Assembly: GCA_021432635.1 (NCBI GenBank)
Contig: MU270019.1
Span: 682,001-746,000 of the forward strand
Reading direction: 5' to 3'
DNA from: Thozetella sp. PMI_491
Taxonomy: Eukaryota > Ascomycota > Sordariomycetes > Chaetosphaeriales > Chaetosphaeriaceae
DNA length: 64,000 nucleotides
A program made the position numbers and the translations under genes. The notes under the pieces are model-generated. The model saw only the letters and a program-made list of their open reading frames with translations. It was not told the origin of the DNA and did not search any database. Positions 34,962 to 44,720 of this stretch are shown here, piece after piece. The first letter of the stretch is position 1. Each line of letters starts with the position of its first letter.

Positions 34962-37602
34962 CTATTCTGCATCTCTAGCTTCTAAACACATTGCAAGGTC
35001 GTCACTGCTGGCGAGCGTGTCTGGATGTGCAACGCCAAGCACCTGCTCCCTCAGTTCGAGTGCACGCTGATATAGCGGCTCGGCTTCCTCGTATTTGCCC
35101 TGTTTATGGAGCGCACTCGCAAGCTTGTGCATGCTGGTGAATGTGTCTGGATGTGCAACACCAAGCGCCTGCTCCCTCAGTTCGAGTGTGCGCCGATGTA
35201 GTGGCTCGGCTTCCTTGTATCTGCCCTGGCGTTGAAGCATATTCGCGAGGCTGTCTATGCTGAAGAGCGTATCTGGATGTAAAACACCAAGCGCCTGCTC
35301 CCTCAGTTCGAGCGTGCGCCGATATGGCGGCTCGGATTCCTCGAATTTGCCCTGGTTGTGGAGCGCACTCGCAAGGTTGTTCATGCTGGTGAGTGTGTCT
35401 GGATGTGTTGTGCCGAGTATCTGCTTCCTCAGCTCGAGCGTCTGCTGACACAGCATCTCGGCTTCCTTGTATCTGCCCTGGCGTTGAAGAATATTCGCGA
35501 GGTTGTTTTTGATGATGAGCGTGTCTGGATGTGCAACTCCAAGCGCCAGCTCCCTCAGTTCGAGCGTGCGCGATATAGCGGCTTGACTTCCTTGTATCTG
35601 CCCTGGCGTTGAAGCATATTCGCGAGGTCGTCCCTACTGGCGAGCGTGTCTGGATGTGCAACGCCAAGCGCCAGCTCCCTCAGTTCGAGCGTGCGCCGAT
35701 ATAGCGGCTCGGATTCCTCGAATTTGCCCTGGGTTTGAAGCGTATTCGCGAGGTTGTGCATGCTGGTGAGTGTGTCTGGATGTGGTGTGCCGAGTATCTG
35801 CGTCCTCCGCGCGAGCGTGTGCCGATGTAGCGTCTCGGCTTTCTCGTATTTGCCCTGGTTGTGGAGCGCACTCGCAAGGTTGTGCATGCTTCTGAGTGTG
35901 TCTGGATGTGTTTTGTCGAGTACCTGCTGCCCTCTCTCAAGTGTCTGTCGATATAGCCTCTCGACCTCCTCGAAACCCCCCTGACTTATAAGCTCAAGTA
36001 CGAGACTGTTCACGCTGTCGGGCGTGTCGGGATGCTCCTTTCCTAGCACCTTCTCCATCTCTGCAACAACTACCCTGCCGTCCTCTTTCCCATTATCTTC
36101 TTCGATCTCTAGGTCATCAATAGCCTGTGGGATAGCAGACAATGCAAGTTGCTGGAGGTGCTGTGCAAGATGCTTGCAGAAATCTTGAGAATTGTCGCCG
36201 GTGCTCAGCCCCGGCTCCCAGGAGTCGCATAAGGGACAAGAGCCGTGACCAAAGCGCCGGATCGGACGGCCACAGACGTTGAGCAGAGGCTCGACCTGAG
36301 ATTCAGCTATATCCACGGGATGGGCGTTCTTGAAGTGGTGGCGAAGGTTCGACTGAGAGCCGAATACCATGCGGCATTTCAGGCAATGCCACTCCCGCCG
36401 GTGGCAGCCCATCTCGTGCCGAAACCACTCGTGGCGCGTCTTGAACAGATCCGAGGAGCAATCCTCAAACGTGCAAATGTAGGGTTGGAGGTCGGTGAAG
36501 ACGTGCCGCCTGGAACAAGATGGAGTTAGCTAAGATGAATTACAGTATCATGTATGTAAAAGTGGAGCAACGAAGTGAGGCGAATAATGGTAGACACATG
36601 CCTCCATTCCAAAACGTCATGCAGCTTCTGGATTGTTCGGCAGAATGGACATTCAATAAATTCATTGTATTTCAGCCGGATATTCTTGAATGTGAGACAC
36701 TCAAGATCAGGGACGGCCATTTCTGCCGTCCCATCGTCGTGAAAGACTGTCATGAATGAGGTTGCGTTCGTCCGGGTGCTGCGATCAGAAGCGTCCAGGG
36801 ATCCCTCGGCAAGTACGGCATCTCCATCTCCGGCTTCTTTGTACGTAGTCGCTTTTGTAGAGGCTGTCTCGCTCTGCTGGGCTTCGGTGACATGGCTGGT
36901 GCCCGCGGCGCCCGGCTGATGTCTCTGTCGGAATCGTATATATTCTCGGCGCTGTGTAATGGCATATCCTATGCGCTCCGCAAGCCACGGTCGGTCTTTC
37001 AGCTTCTGGAATTTGTCTGTCGTATGCCTGACATCAAGAAAGGCATCAGGGGCTGGCAACTCGCCGCTCGAGGGTGCTTCTCGACCGCGCGGCTGTTGTC
37101 GCCGAAGGAACATGGAATAACGGAACAAATCCGTTATCGAAGAGCGCACTCCAAGCATCAGCTCATCTAGTTCGATTTTGATACCTTGTGGAACGCCATC
37201 GTCTGTCGCCGCGATGGCAGTAGTTCTGTTCGGAAGGTCTCCTGTCAGAATACCACGGACTCTGTTGAGGGATTCCAGCAGCGCCTCTAGAATGGAGACT
37301 ATCGCGTTCCGGGCTTTAGGGGCGTCGTGGAGCCGCGAATCCAAGGAGCTTGATGATCTCGGGTCTCGAAGGGCACCGATGTTCCTGGCCCATACTCGGA
37401 ATCGTCCTTGCTCAGTTTCGAGGCCCTCTAGGGGCTGTTCATGACTGATCAACGGATAGTCCAGAGCTATCTCCTGCATCTTCCCTTCTAACCCTTCCAT
37501 TTTTCTCTCCTGTCCATCCTGGGCTTCTACCTTGCGAACAGCATCTGCGCATGCGACTGAAAGTGCCTGTTCACACCTTTGGCTCAGCTCGGAGATCGTC
37601 AT
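34962..37602 (-). CDS. AcuF-type C2H2 zinc-finger protein with kinesin-light-chain-like TPR array, frame-disrupted
   Basis: Host gene of a fungal family that joins an AcuF-like C2H2 zinc-finger region to TPR repeats. Exon 1 (37602-36602) encodes a helical N-terminal domain and ends in IECPFCRTIQKLHDVLEW. Exon 2 starts at 36509 with RHVFTDLQPYICTFEDC, then TRHEWFRHEMGCHRREWHC and NLRHHFKNAHP. The intron (36601-36510) appears to be GC-AG. The C-terminal part has nine 42-residue TPR-like units, each with HPDT (126-nt period, about 36,060 to 34,980). After the fourth unit, near 35,570, one C is missing relative to sister units (GCGCGAT versus GCGCCGAT). The main frame therefore stops at 35,555 (651 residues), while the other five units stay open in another frame down to 34,962. 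This could be a pseudogene, a truncated allele or an assembly error. It is divergent from the HeLo-like/DUF7580 gene. Confidence 0.82.
34980..36060 (-). repeat. 126-bp coding repeat array (TPR units)
   Basis: About nine 126-bp units, several nearly identical at the nucleotide level, for example phrases such as CTCCCTCAGTTCGAGCGTGC recurring in step. High similarity between units suggests unequal crossing-over or gene conversion, as seen in repeat domains of fungal recognition proteins. Confidence 0.85.
36510..36601 (-). other. GC-AG intron of the C2H2-TPR gene
   Basis: A 92-nt intron with donor TGGAG|GCATGT and acceptor TTCCAG|GCGG. It restores LEWRRHVFTDL, the family consensus. No GT donor in the vicinity gives this junction. 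Confidence 0.7.
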
Positions 37603-38283
37603 GCCGTCTTCGCAGTTTCGTCAGTCTACGTTTCAATTGGTCAGCCTCTATCCGATGCTAAGTACCCAGAGCATCTCCGACTTGCCTTCTCCTGGGGGAT
37701 CTTATCTCTCTTGTCTGTCAATAGAAATTATCACCACAAGAGTCCTAGTTGCTCTTCTACAGAGGGCGGGCAAAGCGGTGACTTGGTTCGAACTGCCTAA
37801 GATTGTGGTTGAACAGATCAGGCTGCATGAGCTGAAGTGACATGAGAGCACATGACCATGTTCTGGTTCCGACGTGCGCTCCTTACGCACTGTTGGAAAT
37901 TCAAGAAGATTAACGCTAACTAGAAGCTTTGAAGTTACATGTAGGTCAACGAAGATATAGTTAGGACGCTATCCAAAGCAGTGACATGAACTAGTCTTGC
38001 TTTCACTTCATCCTCAAATTTCCGAGACAAGGTTGCTACGGAACTTATCAACAAGACGAGCAGGAGAGGTACAGTGCGACCATCTAGGGCATACTGTAGC
38101 CACACAGCTCGCTTACCCCTCCCCAGCAGATTGCAGATCGATTGGGCGCGAAAAGCGAAAATCTCCACCAAGAACTAAAGTACGACCTAGCAGAGAGAGA
38201 GAGACAGCGTGAGGTAGTGCGGCTAGGTCGAAACTCCACTTGGTACACTTCGTTAACTTCGTCACAATACGTACTCTGCTCAT
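37603..38283. promoter_or_regulatory. Divergent promoter region between C2H2-TPR and DUF7580 genes
   Basis: About 680 bp between two divergent starts. No other gene is supported. A shared promoter would allow joint expression of the two proteins. Confidence 0.45.
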
Positions 38284-40265
38284 ATGTCGGGGTTCGAAAT
38301 CGCCGGCGCCGTCCTAGGCATACTTCCTCTCCTTTTCGAAGGGGCGAAAGCCGCCCAATTCTACCTCGAGGGGATAGATAGATGGTGGCAGTTTCGGACC
38401 GATTTCGAGGCTTTAGTTCGTGCGATCATGTTCGAGGAGGTCATCTTCGCTCAAAATCTCAACTTGTTGCTCACTCCCCTTGAGCTGTCTGACAAGGAGC
38501 GTTCGTCTCTCAAGCATTCGCATACCTCGAGCCTCTGGCATCACCCCGATATTGTGGGCAAAATCAGGCACCACTTAGAGGAAGCACTGCCACTTTTTAC
38601 ACGGATGTTGAGAGAGCTGAACGACTCTCTCGACGAGCTTTACAAATTGCTCCCCATCAAAAAAGGCGAGGTGGGGACATCTCTCCCTGGGAGTTTCTGC
38701 AATTCCTACTACGGCTCATTAACCAGGCACAGGTCTGCTTACCAACCTCGCGCTCTGTCGAATCTGAGGTGATGAAGCTGTGTACTAGCTTCTCGCGCAA
38801 GAGGGGACCTGTTCTTGAAAAAATCCACACAACCAACCAGCAACTTGAAAGGATTCTTAGAAATGCCAAAGACATCAAATCCATGGCGCGTGCCTCTCCC
38901 GCCAGCCCGGACCGAACCTCCTCAAGCACGGTGCACGTGACCTCCTTCGTCAAGCTTCAGAAACAGTCACAAGTACTCTACCGCGTACTGAAGTCTGGGC
39001 TTAGTTGTTCCTGCAACGACCAGCACAGATGCGGGATCTCGGCCCGGTGGGAAAAGTCTAAATTAGACAGCAAAGGCCCCAGTTTAAACCTCCTAATCGA
39101 CGACCGTCAGGGACGAAAGCAGGTCAGATGGGAAGTGGAAGCCGCGGATCGAGCGGTGCCGCCAACACCCCGGGACGAGCAGCACAGCTTGGACCAGATC
39201 TATGAGCTGGATTTGGAATTCAAGCTCCAAGGACAGAAGAAGGGCTTCGTGAAGGCGGCGCAGGGTGGTAAACCACTGGTGGCAGCGCTCTCATCTTTTG
39301 CGACTGTGACCAATCCGCTGAGCACAAAGACCGAAAGGACCTGGACAAATACGTTCAAAAAGTTGCAGAAACCCGCCAAGGCAATCAATTCAGCCCTCAA
39401 AAGCTCGCCAGGGGCTTCTTCCAAGCAGACACAAACTGTCCAGATTCAAGCGGCGCAGGTACAAGTCACTCAAACTGCTCAAAAGCGAGTCCAGATCGCC
39501 GGCCCTGCGGCGCCGACAGCACCAAAGATGACAAAACCTCGTGTAACTGACGTATGCAGTTTCATTAAGGCGCCACCGCAAAATGACAGGTTTCTGGGGA
39601 CGATGGAGGCTGACTACCATGACATCAACTTCTACCACGAGCCGCGCTCCCAGCAACCGCTATCGGAGGCTCAGAATGAGACAATGGAGACATTCTGGGC
39701 CTCGACGAAGGACCTCGCCATGCGGTTGCAGGTTGGCCTCTCCATCGCGGTCACGCTCCTCAGCCTCGGCACCTCGGCCTGGATCCCGCGCGGTTGGTGC
39801 CGGGAGGATGTCTTCCTGATGCGCTGCATCCAGGACGGCGGCGGCCGGATGTGGACCTTCGGTCCGTACTTCAACCATCCCTCTCTGTCTCTTACGCTAA
39901 GAGAGGAGCCGATGAGTGCCAGGCTCCACGCCGAGGCAGCCATCTTCTCGCTTGGCGTGCTGCTGCTAGAGCTTAGGTACCGCACGCCGCTGGAGCGCTC
40001 GCCATACTGGGGGAGGTACTGCCCTGGCGGTCAACGTAACGACTTCACCGACACAGCAGCTGCCCACGACTGGTATGAGGAACTCGCAAGCGATCCGGCC
40101 TTTGAAGAGGGCCTGGCGGAGCCCGTGAGACGGTGCCTCGAGATTTCGTTCTCGGCGCCTGCGGACCTAGGGAGCAGCGAGTTCTTGAGGGACGTCTTCG
40201 AGACTGTGATAGAGCCCCTGGAGGAGTTTATCGACCAATATAGCGGAGGGGCGGTAGGAACTTGA
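38284..40265 (+). CDS. HeLo-like N-terminal / DUF7580 protein (kinase-like C-terminus)
   Basis: Fungal protein of the type annotated DUF7580. The N-terminus MSGFEIAGAVLGILPLLFEG is the hydrophobic opening helix shared by HeLo-like and prion-inhibition domains, some of which permeabilise membranes in programmed cell death. A helical bundle follows (DRWWQFRTDFEALVRAIMFE, NLNLLLTPLEL, RHHLEEALPLFTRMLREL). The C-terminal third is kinase-like: DLAMRLQVGLSIAVTLLSLG, then TSAWIPRGWCREDVFL, and EAAIFSLGVLLLELRY as in helix F of pseudokinases. I place an intron at 38671-38726, which gives 641 residues. However, the donor is weak, and the intron itself is open in another frame (ISPWEFLQFLLRLIN), so a frame error in a continuous exon is also possible. 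It is divergent from the C2H2-TPR gene. Confidence 0.8.
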
Positions 40266-40899
40266 GACATAACTGCGAAATAGATTCTGCAGCCGATGGA
40301 AAAGTAGATAGCGCACCCTAGGGGTGCTCTCCAACTACTATGTGAGAAGAGGACAAGATAGGTAGAGTTAAGTACGTATGTTCCCTAGCTACTGGAAGAA
40401 TTTCATACCAGACTCCTGCTCATCCTACGTCATTCCAAATCTGCATGCATCGATCCCACAAGACATCCTTATGATTAGTATGGATGTTTCCCTCCTGGTC
40501 TAGCCATAGTAGATTATCCTCTTCACACGATCCTCCCCACTTCCACTGGCTGGCCACAAAGGAACCGATCAAAGAGCTCAATGAATCGCCTAGTGATTAG
40601 TTTGTCGTCTTCAGTGTAATCCTGGTGCCAACTGGAAGCTCACCATATCGGCTGGTTAGCGGAGTGGCACACGCCCAGTTCTGGTTTCCACCATCCGTCG
40701 AGCGCTTTAGCCCTCACTAAGATACGGTATCGATAAACTGAATCCCACCTTAGAGCTCTCACAACAACCTTCACAGGTAGGGATAAAAGATCGCATGCCA
40801 TAAAGCAGAAAAGGAATCGTATTAGCAACTAATAACATAACCACCACATCAGCTTATCGTTTATTATAGAATCCAGCACGCCTTATTGGTTTGTCTCTC
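40266..40899. other. Intergenic (convergent 3' ends)
   Basis: Lies between the 3' ends of the DUF7580 and LPMO genes. No gene was recognised. Confidence 0.5.
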
Positions 40900-41718
40900 T
40901 TAGACACGAACAGATCGGCCCCGGATGACAAAGCGCCGAGCGCTAGTGCCATTGCCCCCCGAGCCCGGCACAGCTTCGGACCAGAGGCCCGGACCGGGGA
41001 TGCTATAAGTGGCCTCAGCGCCGACATCGGGAGAGACGGCCGACTTGTCTGAATAGATGTCATACACAATGCCGGGGGTCTCCTCCGTGTATCCAGTCTT
41101 GAACTGGAATTTTTGGTTGGGCTCAACAGTGCCGGAGCCGGACACCTCCACCTGCACACAGCTAGGGTAGAACTGGGCGCCGCGGGCAGGGTTCTTGCTA
41201 TAGGCGACATCGGCCTCGTGCAGGCCAATGACTTCCTGCCGCACGAGGTACTTGCCTGCCTTCAGAGAAGCTGGTAGCTTGACGTCCCACTTGCCTTTCG
41301 CGGCAATAAGCTTGTCTACCGCCCAGTCCTTGCCGTCAAGACCATCCTCAGCGATCTTGGTCCAGTCGGCGTCGGAGCCGTCGCTCTCGGTGAACGCAGT
41401 GATGTAGGTGATGATGGGGCCTTTGTGGGAAGAGGCGATGATGTCGTCGCCGCGAGTGTTGTGGTACCATTCGAATGTCAGTGTGTCTCCGGCAGCGGCA
41501 GGGACGAAGTCGGCGCCGGCCTTGCCGCCGTTCACGTTGCAGGCGACATTTGGGCTGGTGAGGTCCTTGACAGGGTTGTTGTTCGGAGGGCTGCGGATGT
41601 ATTTGCTGCGGCCATCGCCCTGGTCCTTGCCGTTGACCCAGACGCTGAACATGGTTGTGTGCGCGCCGGCTACGCTCAAGAGCGCCATCATGGAATAGGT
41701 AGTGAAGTGCATTTTCAA
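40900..41718 (-). CDS. AA9 lytic polysaccharide monooxygenase, secreted
   Basis: Secreted copper enzyme that oxidatively cleaves cellulose or related beta-glucans. Single exon, 272 residues. The signal peptide runs to about residue 19 and leaves His20 (HTTMFSVWVNG) as the mature N-terminal His of the copper histidine brace. The second brace His is His98 in SSHKGPIITYI. The axial side has Gln182 and Tyr184 in GAQFYPSC, and His166 in GLHEA is the conserved second-sphere His. Cys60 and Cys187 would form the usual disulfide. There is no carbohydrate-binding module; the tail ends in a basic RRFVIRGRSVRV. Start could be residue 1 or the Met two codons later. A TATAAA at 41908-41913 (read on the minus strand) lies about 190 bp upstream. 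Together with PL4 it shows plant-wall degrading capacity. Confidence 0.93.
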   Translation of the reverse strand: MKMHFTTYSMMALLSVAGAHTTMFSVWVNGKDQGDGRSKYIRSPPNNNPVKDLTSPNVACNVNGGKAGADFVPAAAGDTLTFEWYHNTRGDDIIASSHKGPIITYITAFTESDGSDADWTKIAEDGLDGKDWAVDKLIAAKGKWDVKLPASLKAGKYLVRQEVIGLHEADVAYSKNPARGAQFYPSCVQVEVSGSGTVEPNQKFQFKTGYTEETPGIVYDIYSDKSAVSPDVGAEATYSIPGPGLWSEAVPGSGGNGTSARRFVIRGRSVRV

Positions 41719-42936
41719 GTAGTGAAGGATTAAAAAATAACAGGGCAGCGATCAATATACAGGCAAAGAGGATAGCCAAGTATCAAACAACAAGGCTGGT
41801 CTAGTAAGGATGTCCGCCTCGTGACAAGACAGTGAAGAGGAATGATGTTTCTTGATGTGCTTGCTATTGATAGAGATCTGCTCAAAACCGCGAGCGAACG
41901 CCACGCTTTATACATTTTGTGATCATCAGATTATTACTATGTTGGTGCCCTCAAGTTTCTGTACAGCATGACTTAAGAGATGGTAAGTCTCCGCTTGATA
42001 GGGTCGCATGGTACGTGTTTTTAGCACAACAGGAATTCCGAATTAAAAACGAACCCCATTCCCTGGAAACCCGTCGTCGAGTAAACGACTTGAATAAACA
42101 TGTTAAAGGACGAATATGAGCCAGCGATAAACATAGCACTATTCTAGTCTGTGATCCCGTGGATCAGCAGCAGATCCACCACAAATGGCCTCGTCACGCC
42201 TCCCTGGCCCGTGGTCGAGCAAAGCAGCTCTTTATCGACGACGCATGAATTTCCAGGTATCAACACGGAGCGTATACAAGATTCAATTTGGAAAGTATGA
42301 TCGACGATCATCTTATTCGGAGCATGCCAAGACAATTTATGAAGCAAGTGTCGATCCGGGTAGTGCAGGGCGGCATGATTTAAGGGGTCTTGAGCCGCAC
42401 ATTTCCCATAACTATAGGGTGAGGCGACGTCACTGCCCTCGCCATTCGCTTCCGCCTGCACGGATTTGTGTAATTGGAGATAAGGGCACTCCGGTCATCA
42501 GATGTAGACACGAAGCCTGGCCGCGCGGGCAAGCCCGCCATGACTGACTCTTTGGACCGGCCCGACCTAGTTCACGTCGCTGATCATCCGGCGAGCTAGC
42601 GCCAAGCGTTAGTGGTTTCCCCCGCCAAAGCGACTGTGTTTAGGGCTAATACGGGGCCAGGTCCCCATTCCGCGGCCTGCGCAATGCGGGGAGTCCGGCG
42701 TGTTGGAGCGGCCAACACCGGCGGCCGATATCGGCTCATGTCTTCCTATGACGAACAGCTCCCATCTATGTCTAAATAGCTGCTGCAGGAGGCGGGCAGC
42801 ACCTAGCTTTGAGACAGTTCGCCAAGACGAAGATACGTTGAATTGTGTGCTCCCTGCAGCCCGAGTTGGATTTGAGTCTACGTTTAGAGATATCGATCGA
42901 ATTAACTGCCTAGTTTCTCCTACAGACACTACCAAG
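41719..42936. other. Divergent intergenic region, LPMO / methyltransferase
   Basis: About 1.2 kb with both promoters. Open frames around 42,150-42,930 occur on both strands, overlap one another and match nothing I recognise. They are not called as genes. Confidence 0.45.
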
Positions 42937-43761
42937 ATGGCTCAAGAGCAGGCAACCTACTCGCACGGCCACCACTCCTCGGTGGTCAAGTCGCACGCCA
43001 GCCGTACAGCGCAAGATAGCATTGCGTTCCTGGTCCCACACATCAAACCCACATTCCGCATCCTCGACGTCGGATGTGGTCCGGGGAGCATCACCGTCGA
43101 CGTAGCGCAGCTCGCATCTGAAGGGACCGTCCTCGGCGTCGACGCAGTTGGCTCAGTCCTAGACGGCGCCCGCGCCCTCGCTGAGGAGCGGGATGTGAAG
43201 AACGTGCAATTCCAGGGCCCGGTGGACGCCAATGCGTTACCGTTTGAGACTGGTACGTTCGACGTGGTGTTCTGCCACCAGGTGCTCCAGCACGTCCACG
43301 ATCCGGTGGGGATACTGCGCGAGATGGCGCGCGTGGCGAAGCCCGGCGGCTTTGTCGCTGCTCGGGAGTCGGACTACGGCTCCTTTGCTTGGTATCCGGC
43401 ACACGCCGGGCTGGACAAATGGAACGCACTGTATCACAAGAACGCCATAGCGAACGGCGCAGAGCCAGATGCTGGCCGCTTTCTTTATGCCTGGGCCAGG
43501 AAAGCGGGCTTCAAGGCAGAGGGAATCCAGAGCACGGTCACCTCTTGGTGCTACACCGGCCAGCGCGCCGCCCAGTGGGCGGAGATGTGGGCGGACCGGG
43601 CCTTACAATCCAACTTTCACGCGACGGCCATTGAGAAGAGCGGGGCGAGCGAGCAAGACGTGCAGGATATTTCCAATGGGTGGAGGGAATGGAGCACGCT
43701 GGAGGACTTGTGGTTCGCCGTGCCGAGCACCGAAATCCTGTATCAGAAGCCTTCTGAGTGA
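42937..43761 (+). CDS. Class I SAM-dependent methyltransferase (UbiE/Methyltransf_11 type)
   Basis: Single-exon 274-residue methyltransferase, acceptor unknown. The start MAQEQATYSHGHHSSVV has a good context (CCAAGATGG). Motif I is ILDVGCGPGSITVDVAQLA (residues 42-60), which binds S-adenosylmethionine. Motif II includes VLGVDAVGSVLDGAR, the post-motif acidic residue region gives FQGPVDANALPFE, and motif III is FDVVFCHQVLQHVHDPVGIL with MARVAKPGGFVAARESDYG. The C-terminal lid contains FLYAWARKAGFKAEGIQ. Fungal relatives are often found in secondary-metabolite or detoxification clusters. It lies 1 kb upstream of an MCT-type transporter on the same strand. A longer upstream in-frame extension exists but lacks family similarity, so the internal Met was chosen. 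Confidence 0.9.
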   Translation: MAQEQATYSHGHHSSVVKSHASRTAQDSIAFLVPHIKPTFRILDVGCGPGSITVDVAQLASEGTVLGVDAVGSVLDGARALAEERDVKNVQFQGPVDANALPFETGTFDVVFCHQVLQHVHDPVGILREMARVAKPGGFVAARESDYGSFAWYPAHAGLDKWNALYHKNAIANGAEPDAGRFLYAWARKAGFKAEGIQSTVTSWCYTGQRAAQWAEMWADRALQSNFHATAIEKSGASEQDVQDISNGWREWSTLEDLWFAVPSTEILYQKPSE

Positions 43762-44720
43762 AGGTGGGGAATAAGCTAGGTGGTTAGTCGCCTCTCTACA
43801 GAAAGTACCCAATCTTGTTACCTGCGTGGATACTACTTCAATCCGAGATGTTCTATTTGGAGGCAGAGGATTGTGGGTCGCGAATCGAGAGTCGCTTTTA
43901 GCCTGCGTTCAAGGTTGAAGTTGTATCGCTTTCACTCTCTTATAGCTTTGTTGGGAACGAAGGGCCGCAATGGAAGACGCTCTTGTAAGTACGGAGTGAC
44001 CATGTGGATATACGATTTCCTGATTCTGTAGTTAGACCCGTGCTTCGGGGCACGGATCCTTTGTTTCCCATCAGTTTTGCAAGGGGGGAAATGGTTTCTG
44101 AGCATTACGGGTGTCTCGAAGTTGTTTATAGCGAACGAAATCGGGGCGACATGGAAATAAGTAAACCCTTAGTTGCATTTCTTGAGTTAGGAACTAAGAT
44201 GCTAGTAATGTGCGCCTGTGTATTGACTGAGTTAGAGGCAGGGCTAGTCTTCGGGTCCCAGCTTGCTAACCCGATGGCCTCGAAGCCGGCCTTGGCTTTG
44301 CTGTTTTTGCGCCCTCCAATTACTACAATTACCTAATAATGAAACGCTAAGGTGCATAACCTCTAGTTACTATGGAACTCATTAGCCGTCGGGTATCCAC
44401 TCCGACATGTCGTTGCGCAATTGCGAGCCAGTCTGATGGAACTTTTCTTTGCCGGTTGCCCTCCGGGGCCGGTTGACAGGCTGTGAGCTGCGTCCGACCC
44501 CGGGAATTGCGGGAATGCCATATCTCGCCGCAGGCCGAAGAGGCCATTCTTATTTATTCCGAATGGAAAATTTCTCCCCTCTATGAAACTTTTGTGCGTT
44601 GTTTCCCCTCGCGTTCCAACCTTAACCTCTGAACGGCTGCCATCCACTCCACTCTATGGAGCCGGCCCTAGCGAGAGGAACTTGTCCAACTCAACAGCAG
44701 TGTTGCATAGTTGCCACACC
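43762..44720. other. Intergenic, promoter side of MCT-type transporter
   Basis: About 0.96 kb between two plus-strand genes. It contains the transporter promoter. No gene was recognised. Confidence 0.45.

Noticed and set aside
35104-35667. Minus-strand frame of 187 codons rich in His/Thr/Arg repeats
   Set aside because: Out-of-frame translation of the 126-bp TPR repeats. The HPDT-containing frame is the real one.
42185-42547. Plus-strand frame of 120 codons between LPMO and methyltransferase
   Set aside because: No recognisable domain, no clear promoter, and opposed by a similar-length minus frame.
42700-42936. N-terminal extension of the methyltransferase frame
   Set aside because: No family similarity. 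The internal Met at 42,937 has good context and begins the conserved region.
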